Assembly: GCF_003696305.1 (NCBI RefSeq)
Contig: NZ_RFFK01000002.1
Location: 248,001-312,000, forward strand
DNA: 64,000 bases
Source of the DNA: Pseudomonas sp. AOB-7
GTDB taxonomy: Bacteria > Pseudomonadota > Gammaproteobacteria > Pseudomonadales > Pseudomonadaceae
Direction of reading: 5' to 3'
The translations under genes were made by a program, and so were the position numbers. The notes below the pieces were generated by a model. The model saw only the letters and a list, made by a program, of their open reading frames with translations, was not told the DNA's origin and did not search any database. Numbering within the stretch: the first letter of the stretch is position 1; the number at the start of each line of letters is the position of its first letter. Shown piece after piece: positions 10,311 through 18,235 of this stretch.

Positions 10311-11456
10311 ATGATCGAGTTCAAACTGCCATCGCTCGGTTCCGACATGGACGAGGGCACCCTGCTGGAGTGGAAGGTACAGCCCGGCGAGCGGGTGACG
10401 CGCGGCCAGGTGGTCGCCGTGGTGGATACCGCCAAGGCGGCGGTCGATGTGGAGTGCTGGCAGGAGGGGGAGGTCTTCGAGCTGCTGATCGAACCCGGCG
10501 CCAAGGTCCCGGTGGGCACGCCCATCGCCACGCTGCTGGAGCCCGGCGAGAGCCCCGAGACCGCGCGGCGCAAGGCGCCGAGCACGCTGCAACCCACCCC
10601 TGCGGCGCCCGCTGCGACGGCAGTCGCACCCGCGCTGGCTGAGGCGACCCGGCCGCGCATCTCGCCGGCGGCGCGCAAGCGGGCCGTCGAACTGGGGCTG
10701 GACGTCGCCACCCTCAAGGGCAGCGGCCCCCATGGCGTGGTCAGTCTGGAAGACGTCGAGGCTGCCGCTCGGGCAGCCGTGCCGGTGGACCGTCAGGCCA
10801 GCATGCGCCATGCGATCGCCATGGCCATGAGCCGTTCCAAGCGCGAAATTCCGCATTACTACCTGAGCGAGACTATCGCCCTCGGCAAGCTCATGGCCTG
10901 GTTGCAGGCCCACAATGCCGAGCTGCCGCCGGAGCAGCGCCTGCTCCCGGCGGTGCTGTTACTCAAGGCGGTGGGCCTGGCGCTGCGCGAGTATCCGCAG
11001 CTCAACGGCTTCTGGCGCGACGACACCTTCCAGGCGGCGCCGGGCATTCATCTGGGGGTTGCCATCGCGCTGCGCCAGGGTGGGCTGATCGCCCCGGCGC
11101 TGCACGACGTGGCCGACAAGCCGGTGGTGCAGTTGATGAGCGAGTTCAGCGATCTGGTACAACGCGCGCGCAGTGGCTCCCTGCGCAGCTCGGAGCTGAG
11201 CGACGCCAGCCTGACCGTCACCAATCTGGGTGAGCAGAGCGTGGACAGCGTATTCGGCGTGATCTATCCGCCGCAGGTCGCGCTGGTCGGCTTCGGCGGC
11301 ATCGTCGAGCGTCCCTGGGTCGAGGCGGGGCAGCTCTGCGTGCGGCCGCAGGTGGTCGCCAGCCTGGCCGCCGACCACCGCGCCAGCGACGGTCACCTGG
11401 GCGCGCGCTTTCTCGGCGCCATCGGCCGGTTGCTGCAAGAGCCCGAACGGCTCTGA
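10311..11456 (+). CDS. Dihydrolipoamide acyltransferase (E2) of the 2-oxoacid dehydrogenase
   Basis: Core protein of 381 residues. A single N-terminal lipoyl domain carries the lysine in DTAKAA near residue 42. An Ala/Pro linker follows, then the E3/E1-binding domain (RISPAARKRAVELGLD, about 117-150) and the catalytic acyltransferase domain with DHRASDG near residue 356. No dihydrolipoamide dehydrogenase (E3) is encoded in the operon, so the complex presumably borrows E3 from elsewhere. Its position between the E1 genes and an acyl carrier protein is unusual. Confidence 0.9.
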   Translation: MIEFKLPSLGSDMDEGTLLEWKVQPGERVTRGQVVAVVDTAKAAVDVECWQEGEVFELLIEPGAKVPVGTPIATLLEPGESPETARRKAPSTLQPTPAAPAATAVAPALAEATRPRISPAARKRAVELGLDVATLKGSGPHGVVSLEDVEAAARAAVPVDRQASMRHAIAMAMSRSKREIPHYYLSETIALGKLMAWLQAHNAELPPEQRLLPAVLLLKAVGLALREYPQLNGFWRDDTFQAAPGIHLGVAIALRQGGLIAPALHDVADKPVVQLMSEFSDLVQRARSGSLRSSELSDASLTVTNLGEQSVDSVFGVIYPPQVALVGFGGIVERPWVEAGQLCVRPQVVASLAADHRASDGHLGARFLGAIGRLLQEPERL

Positions 11457-11466
11457 GGAGGGTGCG

Positions 11467-11709
11467 ATGGACGCCGCAGAGATCCGCCGCCTGGTGCTCG
11501 AAGAGCTGCAACGCATCGCCCCGGAGTTGGAGCCCGAACAGCTGCGCGGCGACCGCCCGCTGCGCGACGAGGTGGATCTGGATTCGATGGACTGGCTGCG
11601 CCTGCTCAGTGCGCTGCACCAGCGCCTGGGAGTGAACATCCCCGAAGCCGACTACCGGCGCCTGGACAGCCTGGACGCGTTGGTGGCCTATCTCGCTCGC
11701 CGCGTCTGA
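11467..11709 (+). CDS. Acyl carrier protein
   Basis: Small acidic helical protein of 80 residues with the phosphopantetheine attachment motif DLDSMDW, the serine near residue 40. It is preceded by a GGAG-containing ribosome site and starts 10 bp after the E2 gene, so it is the last gene of the formate dehydrogenase operon. It is distinct from fatty-acid AcpP, with leucine- and arginine-rich ends and no fab genes nearby. A carrier protein beside an acyl-CoA ligase and a 2-oxoacid dehydrogenase suggests a thioester shuttle whose acyl group is unknown. Confidence 0.85.
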   Translation: MDAAEIRRLVLEELQRIAPELEPEQLRGDRPLRDEVDLDSMDWLRLLSALHQRLGVNIPEADYRRLDSLDALVAYLARRV

Positions 11710-11720
11710 GATACACCGCC

Positions 11721-14012
11721 TCAGCGCCTGTCGAGGCTGTGGTAGAGCTCGTCCTCCTCGGCGAAATGCAGGCTCAGCAGGGTGTCCAGACGCAGCAGCA
11801 GGCGCTGGATTTCCGCCAGCGAGCTACCCTTGGCATCGCCCGACAGGTCGGCACTCATGCGCTCCAGCAGGTGTGCCAAGCGGAAGATTTCCCGATGGGT
11901 ATGGCTCAGCGCCGCGAGCGGATCCTCGCCCGGCAGGCGCTGGGCCAATTGCGGATACAGGCGGTCCTCGTCGGCCTGCTCATGGGGGATCAGCTGGCGC
12001 TGCAGCGCCTCGACCAGGCCGGCCAGTTCCTCCCGCGCCTGCGCCGGCGGCGTGCTGTCGAGGCCTTCGGCCGCCGCGCGCAGCCGTTCGAGCAGGGGCA
12101 GGAGGGCGGCATGCTCCTGGCGCAGGCTGTCGATCCATTCGCCGGTGAGCGTGGGGGCGGCCCGTTCGCGCCAGCCCGCGCCGAGGGCGCGCAGCGCATT
12201 GCCGATCACCGCCAGGTCGATGACTTCCTGCACGATCGCCCCCGCCAGCGCCGGCAGGTAACCGGCGACCGCCAGCAGCATGGCCAGCAGCGACAGGCCT
12301 ATCCCCACCATGACCCCCTGCACCGCGATGCCACGGGAGCGGCGAGCGATGCGCAGGGCTTCGGCGACCCGGTCCAGACGGTCGGCCAAGAGCACCACCC
12401 CGGCTGCTTCGGAAGAGGCATTGGCGCCGCCGGCACCCAGGGCGATGCCGACATCGGCCGCCGCCAGGGCCGGGGCGTCGTTGATGCCATCGCCGACCAT
12501 CAGGGTGGTGCCGTCGCTCTTGCCCTGGGCGATGGCCGCGACCTTGCCGGCGGGGGAGAGGCCGGCGCGGATCTCGTCGACGCCGACGGCCATGCCGATG
12601 GTCTGCGCCGCCTCCGAACGGTCGCCGGTGAGCATGACGATGTGGCGGATGCCGGCCTGGCGCAGCAGGCGTAAAGCCCGCGGGGACTCCAGGCGCAGGC
12701 GGTCGGAGAACAGTACGGCGCCGGCCATCACGCCGTCGATGGCGATGAAGCTGGCGCCCGCCACCTCGTAGGCCATGCGCCGCAGCATGCCCTCGGTCCA
12801 GGGCACGGCCGGCGTGGCTGCGGCGACATAGTCATGGCCGCCGAGCATCACCGCGTGCCCGTCGACCACCCCGCACAGGCCGGCCCCGGGCTGCTCTTGC
12901 ACCTCCAGGGCACGCTCCAGGCTCAGCCCGTGGTTGCGCGCGGCCTCGACTATGGCCTGCGCCACCAGGTGCGGCGAGGACTGCGCCAGCGAGCCGGCCA
13001 GGCGCAGCAGCTGCTCCTGCGAGTAGCTGCCTGCGCTTTCCACGGAGAGTACGCTGGCATGCCCCGTGGTCAGGGTGCCGGTCTTGTCGAGAAACAGCAG
13101 CCGGGCGCGGGCCAGCGCCTCCAGGGTGGCGCCGTCCTTGACCAGGATGCCGCGGTGCGCGCACCGCGAGATGCCGGACATGATCGCCACCGGCACCGCC
13201 AGGATCAGCGGGCAGGGCGTGGCCACCACCAGCACCGCCAGCACACGCAGCGGGTCGCCGCTGATCAGCCAGGCCAGGCCAGCCAGCGCCAGGGTGACGG
13301 GGATCAGCAGCAGGGCGTAGCGATCGGCCAGGCGCACGAAGGGCGCGCGCGACAGGCGTGCGGCCTCGACCATCCGCACTATGGCCGCGTAGGTGCTCTG
13401 GGTCGCCGGGTGGCTGGCGCGCATCTCGAACGGCGCGCCGGCGTTCAGCGCGCCACTGCGCAAGGCTTCGCCGGGGGCGCGACGCACCGGCAGCGGCTCG
13501 CCGGTCAGCGCCGACTCGTCCAGGGTGGCCGTGCTGTCGAGCACCACGCCGTCCACCGGCACCACTTCGCCCAGGCGCAGCAGCAGGCGGTCGCCGGCCT
13601 GGACCTGCTCCACCGGCACCTGTTCCAGTTCGCTGCCGCGATAGCGCCAGGCCACGCGCGGGGCACGGTCGATCAGACGGCGCAGCTCGCGCTCGGCCCG
13701 CCGCGCGCTGTAGCTCTCCAGCGCGCGACCGCTGGCCAGCATCAGGGCGACCAGCGCGGCCACCAGGGCCTGGCCGAAGAACACGGCGGTGCCGATGGCC
13801 AGCAGCGCGATCAGGTCGACGCCGATCTCCTTGCGGCGCAGGCGGGCCAGAATCTCCACCAGCAGCAGGCCCGCGGCCAGCAGGGCGCTGCCGCTCCACA
13901 GCAGGGTGGCGAGCTCGCCCTGACCGAGGCCGCGCAGCAGCAAGCCGCCGGAAAAGGCCAGCAGGGCGATGCCAGGCAGAACCAGGCTGAGCCAGCTAGA
14001 CGAGATGTTCAA
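11721..14012 (-). CDS. P1B-type metal ATPase with C-terminal hemerythrin domain (P1B-5/Nia-like)
   Basis: Membrane transporter of 763 residues. The actuator has TGEP near 170. The metal-site motif TPCP is at 265-268, the phosphorylation site DKTGT at 309-313 and the hinge GDGINDAP further on. There is no N-terminal heavy-metal-associated domain. The last 130 residues form a hemerythrin-like HHE domain with repeated His/Glu metal ligands (RQEHAAL, IPHEQADED, LSHTHREI, LHFAEEDELY). TPC in the fourth helix plus a terminal hemerythrin domain is the signature of the P1B-5 (Nia) class, linked to Ni/Fe and oxygen sensing. The start codon is TTG, with GGAG five bases before it. It is convergent with the acyl carrier gene, 11 bp apart. 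Confidence 0.88.
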   Translation of the reverse strand: MNISSSWLSLVLPGIALLAFSGGLLLRGLGQGELATLLWSGSALLAAGLLLVEILARLRRKEIGVDLIALLAIGTAVFFGQALVAALVALMLASGRALESYSARRAERELRRLIDRAPRVAWRYRGSELEQVPVEQVQAGDRLLLRLGEVVPVDGVVLDSTATLDESALTGEPLPVRRAPGEALRSGALNAGAPFEMRASHPATQSTYAAIVRMVEAARLSRAPFVRLADRYALLLIPVTLALAGLAWLISGDPLRVLAVLVVATPCPLILAVPVAIMSGISRCAHRGILVKDGATLEALARARLLFLDKTGTLTTGHASVLSVESAGSYSQEQLLRLAGSLAQSSPHLVAQAIVEAARNHGLSLERALEVQEQPGAGLCGVVDGHAVMLGGHDYVAAATPAVPWTEGMLRRMAYEVAGASFIAIDGVMAGAVLFSDRLRLESPRALRLLRQAGIRHIVMLTGDRSEAAQTIGMAVGVDEIRAGLSPAGKVAAIAQGKSDGTTLMVGDGINDAPALAAADVGIALGAGGANASSEAAGVVLLADRLDRVAEALRIARRSRGIAVQGVMVGIGLSLLAMLLAVAGYLPALAGAIVQEVIDLAVIGNALRALGAGWRERAAPTLTGEWIDSLRQEHAALLPLLERLRAAAEGLDSTPPAQAREELAGLVEALQRQLIPHEQADEDRLYPQLAQRLPGEDPLAALSHTHREIFRLAHLLERMSADLSGDAKGSSLAEIQRLLLRLDTLLSLHFAEEDELYHSLDRR

Positions 14013-14357
14013 GGCGGCTCCGGGGAGGATGACTGGTTCCGGTAGCTGCGCGTAAGTGCCCGGCCCGAGGATCGAGCAACCGGTGGCAGAGGCCGTGGTG
14101 CCAGGCCCCCGGCGCTGTTGCAGGCGCGCACTCGAGCCTGCGGTGCGATTTCTCCACGGTCTGCACTCCAGTTCCCGGCAGGTCGCGCGACTGCCTGGCG
14201 GTGTGAAGCACGCCTTCGGCCAGGCGGCTCGCCTCTGTCAACCTAGTGCAAGCCCTGCGACTCGGCCAATTGCGCCAGCCGCCGAGCAGGCCGCGCGCCC
14301 GTGAATGACAGCCAGCGGGTCAACTGGGCTTGGCACGGCGGGGCGTGCCCCCAGGTT
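14013..14357. other. Intergenic stretch between the P-type ATPase and BCAM0308-like genes
   Basis: Should contain the promoter of the ATPase gene. I see no ANR box, no convincing promoter and no supported gene. The short open frames lack ribosome sites and recognisable protein features. The only structure is the hairpin at 14332-14349. Confidence 0.5.
14332..14349 (-). terminator. Hairpin just after the BCAM0308-like gene
   Basis: GGCACG and CGTGCC form a six-base-pair stem around a six-base loop, eight bases beyond the stop codon of the minus-strand gene. There is no T run, so it is a weak or Rho-assisted terminator at best. Confidence 0.35.
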
Positions 14358-14840
14358 TCAGTCACGCGACCAATGCACCGCCAGGTGGTGCTCGTCGTCC
14401 GCATATTGGTAGCTGCATTCGCCCTTGAAGGCGCCGGTCAGGGCATGGCCGAGGCGCTGGGCCAGGTGGATGCCGGTGGTAGTGACCTGCAGGCCGTCCC
14501 CTCGCTCGCTGACCTTGATCAGGCGTTCCAGCGCATGCTGGGCTTTCTCAGCGGCCTCGGTGTTGTGGATCAGGCCGAGCACCTCCTCACGGTGTGCCGC
14601 CAGGAAGCTGCCGGTCAGGCGCAGGGTGCCGGCCGGTTGGTCGTCGGCGATGCGCCGGCAGGCCGGGCAGGCATGGGCCTGGGCATCCTCCGGTACCGCC
14701 TGCTGCCAGCTCCAGCGGCCCTGGTGGCGCACGGCGCCGCATTGCGGGCAGTGCGCGCTGCCTCCCGGCATCTCGAGGTAGGGGTCGTCCTGGGCCGGCT
14801 TGAACAGCTTGTTCCTCTGGCTCTGCTGATGTTTGTCCAT
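14358..14840 (-). CDS. BCAM0308-family zinc-ribbon protein
   Basis: Protein of 160 residues with a CPxC ... CPxC zinc ribbon near the N-terminus (HCPQCGAVRHQGRW at about residue 30 and HACPACRRI about 27 residues later), followed by an alpha/beta region without a known catalytic motif. It matches the BCAM0308-type proteins of the Burkholderia low-oxygen-activated locus and has some likeness to NMD3-type zinc ribbons. GGAG precedes the ATG. A perfect ANR box lies 75 bp upstream. Function unknown; the ribbon suggests nucleic-acid or ribosome binding, which is inference only. Confidence 0.75.
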   Translation of the reverse strand: MDKHQQSQRNKLFKPAQDDPYLEMPGGSAHCPQCGAVRHQGRWSWQQAVPEDAQAHACPACRRIADDQPAGTLRLTGSFLAAHREEVLGLIHNTEAAEKAQHALERLIKVSERGDGLQVTTTGIHLAQRLGHALTGAFKGECSYQYADDEHHLAVHWSRD

Positions 14841-14915
14841 GACGCGCTCCTCATTGTCTGGGGCGAGGCAATCCCCGCTATTCTGTCCTTTTGCGCCGCT
14901 TTCGCGGCGGCCATA

Positions 14916-14929
14916 TTGATGTGCATCAA
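14916..14929 (-). promoter_or_regulatory. ANR/FNR box upstream of the BCAM0308-like gene
   Basis: The sequence is TTGAT-GTGC-ATCAA, a perfect dyad that is also fully palindromic. It is 75 bp from the start at 14840 and no other gene starts nearby. No good -10 is visible at the class II distance; CAGAAT about 8 bp further is the nearest candidate. Confidence 0.7.
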
Positions 14930-15071
14930 GCCGCGGCCGGCACCGTCGTACGACCGAGCAGCCACTGGCTCAGTAGCCTCGAGGGCCAGCGGCAGGCGTG
15001 CGCTTTGGCTGTCGGCGAACTGGCGGCGGAAGGGTTTGCACAGCAAAACAGCCGTGCTCCGTCCTGCTCGG

Positions 15072-15677
15072 TCAATGACAGGACGGGCGGTTGAGCAGAC
15101 GGATCAGCAGCAAGGCCAGCAGGGCACCGAGGATGGCAAGAGCTGCATCCTTCTGCGCATCCCACTCGTCGCCCTGGGTGCCGAGGAAGGCCGTGCCCAG
15201 ATCCGGGGCCACCACCAGCGCGGCGAGCATTTCCATTTGCTCGTAGAGGCTGCTCAGAGCCATCACCGTGGCCAGGCAAAGCGGCATCAGCCACAGCCCG
15301 GAAACCCTGGCGTTTTTTTGCAGCAGCTCGTGCAGGGGGTAAGTCAGCAGGAGGCCAAAGGCGAAATGCACCAGGCGGTCGTAATGGTTGCGTTCGAGTT
15401 CAAGCTGTTCGCTGAGCCAGAAGCCGAAGGGTGTTTCCGAGTAGGTGTAATGCGAACCGTACAGATGCAGAACGAGGAACAGGCTGAGCAGGCCGTAGGA
15501 TACCGATGAGAGCACGAGGCGCCGCCGAGTGATCAGCAACAGGGCGACCAGGGCGAACACCAGGAGATTCTCCAGCAACCAATCCTGACGGCTCACCGGG
15601 CTGATTGCAGACCAGAGCCAAACGCCAAGCACCAGCGTGCTGCATAAGCTGAGCAGGGCGGTTCGGGCAGATTTCAT
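15072..15677 (-). CDS. DUF2238 (YjdF-like) inner-membrane protein
   Basis: Membrane protein of 201 residues with five or six hydrophobic segments and the family motif around HYDRLVHFAFGLLLTYPLHE and GDEWDAQKD. Longer starts exist; the ATG at 15677 has GGAG eight bases before it. The family (E. coli YjdF) has no established function. It is encoded between the BCAM0308-like gene and the PfkB-type kinase on the same strand, and probably belongs to the same low-oxygen group although no ANR box was found directly before it. Confidence 0.78.
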   Translation of the reverse strand: MKSARTALLSLCSTLVLGVWLWSAISPVSRQDWLLENLLVFALVALLLITRRRLVLSSVSYGLLSLFLVLHLYGSHYTYSETPFGFWLSEQLELERNHYDRLVHFAFGLLLTYPLHELLQKNARVSGLWLMPLCLATVMALSSLYEQMEMLAALVVAPDLGTAFLGTQGDEWDAQKDAALAILGALLALLLIRLLNRPSCH

Positions 15678-15848
15678 CGGTATGGCTCCGACGCCAGCGC
15701 GTTCCATGAATGGTAGCGAATGGCTGGCGAGCGCCAAGGTGTGCATCCATTCGCCTTGTCTTGTTTAATTGCAGGCTGCGACTCATTCCCGTCTTTATAA
15801 GCCCGTATCTAGGAAGGGATGCCACACTGGTGAGCCTTTTAAAGCTGC

Positions 15849-15879
15849 AACGGTATACCGTTAGCCTGGTTCCTAACGG
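15849..15879. promoter_or_regulatory. Nested palindromes at the pfkB 3' end
   Basis: A perfect 14-base palindrome AACGGTATACCGTT (15849-15862) overlaps an inverted repeat CCGTTAG-N8-CTAACGG (15858-15879) that includes the pfkB stop codon. The second could act as a hairpin ending pfkB transcription. The first looks like an operator for the membrane-protein gene 172 bp downstream. Roles are not established. Confidence 0.4.
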
Positions 15880-16814
15880 GAGGCAGCTAACCAGCTGTAT
15901 AGGCGCTCCGTGTCTTCGAGTCGGGACAGCTCGCTGCCTTCGGCCATGATCGCCGCTGTGCCGGCCGCCACACCGTAGCGCGCCGCCACTGACCAGCTCG
16001 CCCCTGAGGCGCGTTTGAGTACCATCGCCGCCAGCAGACTATCGCCCGCACCAACCGTGCTGCGGCGCGGCACGGTCGGAGCCGGAATGCGCTCGCAGAC
16101 GTCGGCGGTCACCAGCAGCGCCCCTTGTGCACCAAGGGAAACCAGCACGGCTTCCGTGCGTCCCGCTGCCACCAGATCCCGGGCCACTTGATTCAGATGC
16201 TCCGGTCCGGCGATAGGCTCACCAAGCATGGCTGCGAGTTCGTCCAGATTCGGCTTGATCAGCAGCAGGCCACCGATATCCAGCATCTGACGCAGAGCGC
16301 TGCCGTTGCTGTCTACCACGCAGCGGCAACCCCGGCGTTGTGCATTGCCCAGCAGACGCGGCAGGAAGTCCGCGGCCAGACCTTCTGGCAGGCTACCGCT
16401 GATGACCAGAAAATCCGCGGCGGGCAATGTCTCCAAAGCCGACAGCACCGCGCTCTGCTCCTGGGGCGAGAGTGGATTTCCCGGGAGGACGAAACGGTAC
16501 TGTTGGTTGTCGGCCCGGTTGGTGACGTTGATGCACTCGCGTGTCCAGCCGGACACCGAGACCGCATGAAAAGGCACGCCCTCAGCCTTCAATAATTCAA
16601 GCAGGTGTTCGCCAGTGGAGCCGCCAACGGGAAACAGGGCCACTGTCTCTCCGCCGAGTCGTCGAATCGTCCGCGACACGTTGATCCCGCCACCCCCAGG
16701 CGCGTACGCCGGTGCGCTACAGCGCAGCTTGTCGTGAGGGCGCAGGTGCTGCACGCATGTGGCCAGATCCAATGCGGGACTCAGGGTCAGGGTGAGGATG
16801 CAGCGGGCGATCAT
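15873..16814 (-). CDS. pfkB: 1-phosphofructokinase-family sugar kinase (PfkB)
   Basis: Cytoplasmic ribokinase-fold kinase of 313 residues, phosphorylating a phosphofructose or related phosphosugar. The N-terminal PfkB signature lies around PGGGGINVSRTIRRLGG and the second signature STVGAGDSLLAAMVL holds the catalytic aspartate near residue 256. AGGAGG lies about eight bases ahead of the ATG. There are no phosphotransferase (PTS) or fru genes beside it. PfkB kinases of this type recur in oxygen-limitation loci with Usp and Hsp20 genes. Fructose-6-phosphate, fructose-1-phosphate and tagatose-6-phosphate all remain possible substrates. Confidence 0.85.
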   Translation of the reverse strand: MIARCILTLTLSPALDLATCVQHLRPHDKLRCSAPAYAPGGGGINVSRTIRRLGGETVALFPVGGSTGEHLLELLKAEGVPFHAVSVSGWTRECINVTNRADNQQYRFVLPGNPLSPQEQSAVLSALETLPAADFLVISGSLPEGLAADFLPRLLGNAQRRGCRCVVDSNGSALRQMLDIGGLLLIKPNLDELAAMLGEPIAGPEHLNQVARDLVAAGRTEAVLVSLGAQGALLVTADVCERIPAPTVPRRSTVGAGDSLLAAMVLKRASGASWSVAARYGVAAGTAAIMAEGSELSRLEDTERLYSWLAASR

Positions 16815-17069
16815 TATTGCTCCCTCCTGCTGCCAGACTGCAGCGCCTAGTTCCAGCTTAGGCTATGTCTGGATGGCGGATGGTCGCGAAGCACCAGGCC
16901 AGGCCCCTGGGCTCACGGTTTGAGCGTTTTGGTTTGCCCCGTTATGCCGGTGAGCGGCGGATTGCCCATCCTGGCCGCTCAGGTGTCCGTCACTTCCCGG
17001 CAAGGATTGCAGACGGGTGGTGGGCGAGGCGCTGACTTTGTTCCTGTATTGGCTGCTCGGCATGCACCG

Positions 17070-17091
17070 GCGCAATCGCGAGCGATTGCGC
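17070..17091 (-). terminator. Strong hairpin after the LysR gene
   Basis: GCGCAATCGC pairs with GCGATTGCGC around a two-base centre, eight bases past the LysR stop codon. No T run follows. It probably ends or protects the LysR transcript. The rest of 16815-17069 holds nothing I can recognise apart from the pfkB leader. Confidence 0.4.
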
Positions 17092-17099
17092 GCTCACGT

Positions 17100-18023
17100 T
17101 CAGCTCGATTCGCTGTCGATACCCAGCGAGGTGTAGTTGGGCCATTGCCGCAGCAGGGTTTCGACGAACTGCTCGGCTGCCGGCGACAGCGACGAGCCGC
17201 GGCGGCGCACCAGGCCCAGGGTGCGGCTGATCACCGGGTCGACCAGCGGGCGCCTGACCAGGATCGGATGGTCCTCGGCCGGCATGGCCAGGCTGGGGAG
17301 GGCGGCGATGCCCAGGCCGGCCTCGACCATGCCCAGCGAGGTCGACAGGTGCTGCACCTCGTAGAACCAGCTCGGGCGCCAGTCGAGATGGGCCAGGCCG
17401 TGGTCGAGCAGCACCCGGTTGCCGCTCAGGCGGCCGACGCCGATCAGGCGGTAGTCGCTGAGCTCGCGCCAGGCCACTTCCGGCTGCTTGGCCAGGGGAT
17501 GGTCGCGCCGGCAGGCGAGCACGAAGGGTTCGTTGACCAGTGGGGTGAAGTCGATTTCCGCGCTCTGTCCGCTCTGCATGTTGATGCCGAAATCTGCCTC
17601 GCCACGAATCACCGCCTCCAGTCCCTCATGGGCGCTGAGATCGAGGATGCGGATGCGGATCTTAGGGTACTGCTGATTGAAGGCGCGGATCACCGTCGGC
17701 AGGAAATAGAAGGCAGCCGTGGGGATGCAGGCCAGGGTGACCTGGCCGGACTGGCGCTCGGCCAGCTCGCGGATGCCGAGGATCGAGCGCTCGAAGTCGT
17801 CCAGCAGGCGCTGCGCCTTGGGCAGAAAATCCCGGCCTACTGCGGTCAGGCTGACTCGGCGCGTGGTGCGGTCCAGCAGCTGGATGCCGAGGCTTTCCTC
17901 GAGCTTCTGCATGCGCCGGGTCAGCGCCGGCTGGGACAGGTGGATGGCATTGGCGGCCTCGTGAAAATTGCCGAACTCGGCGATTTTCACGAAGGCGCGG
18001 ATGTCTTGAAGTTCGTAATTCAT
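17100..18023 (-). CDS. LysR-family transcriptional regulator of the tricarboxylate-type locus
   Basis: DNA-binding regulator of 307 residues. The winged helix-turn-helix occupies residues 1-62 (FHEAANAIHLSQPALTRRMQKLEE) and a LysR substrate-binding domain fills the rest. It is divergent from the PrpF/GalD-like gene across 212 bp holding a perfect inverted repeat suited to a LysR dimer, so it most likely controls that gene and the porin and transporter genes that follow. The layout resembles GalR/GalD of gallate catabolism. The effector is unknown but is probably the transported acid or its isomer. Confidence 0.87.
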   Translation of the reverse strand: MNYELQDIRAFVKIAEFGNFHEAANAIHLSQPALTRRMQKLEESLGIQLLDRTTRRVSLTAVGRDFLPKAQRLLDDFERSILGIRELAERQSGQVTLACIPTAAFYFLPTVIRAFNQQYPKIRIRILDLSAHEGLEAVIRGEADFGINMQSGQSAEIDFTPLVNEPFVLACRRDHPLAKQPEVAWRELSDYRLIGVGRLSGNRVLLDHGLAHLDWRPSWFYEVQHLSTSLGMVEAGLGIAALPSLAMPAEDHPILVRRPLVDPVISRTLGLVRRRGSSLSPAAEQFVETLLRQWPNYTSLGIDSESS

Positions 18024-18118
18024 GCGCTTTGGTTATTAGTCGGTCGTATTTTTGTCTGCAGATTACCAATGAACCCTAGTCTTTGCGCTGAGGACTGGCA
18101 AGCGAGGGAATACCCCCA

Positions 18119-18139
18119 TGCATTAATGCGTATAATGCA
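18119..18139. promoter_or_regulatory. Inverted repeat, candidate LysR operator
   Basis: TGCATTA-N7-TAATGCA is perfect over both seven-base arms and sits midway between the divergent LysR and isomerase genes. A further half-site TGCATTTTA lies at 18157-18165, about two helical turns away, as expected of recognition and activation sites of LysR regulators. The surrounding 50 bp is far richer in A and T than the rest of the window. Confidence 0.6.
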
Positions 18140-18235
18140 ATAAATATAGAAATATATGCATTTTACAGAAGAAAGTGTTGCTCCCCATAATCGACGCAAA
18201 GCAACAATCACTAGCTTTATTGCGTTGGAGGCATC

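Noticed and set aside
13996..14241. Short minus-strand frame upstream of the P-type ATPase
   Set aside because: It overlaps the ATPase start in another frame, has a random-looking product and no start signal.
14331..14350. TGGCAC that might begin a sigma-54 promoter
   Set aside because: The expected TTGCA element at the right spacing is absent; the bases are part of a hairpin.
14301..15509. Plus-strand frame of 402 codons over the BCAM0308-like and DUF2238 genes
   Set aside because: It crosses an ANR box region and two conserved minus-strand genes and has no recognisable domain.
17070..17091. Hairpin considered as part of an RNA gene
   Set aside because: No cloverleaf or other conserved RNA structure can be built around it; it lies directly after a stop codon and is better explained as a transcript end.
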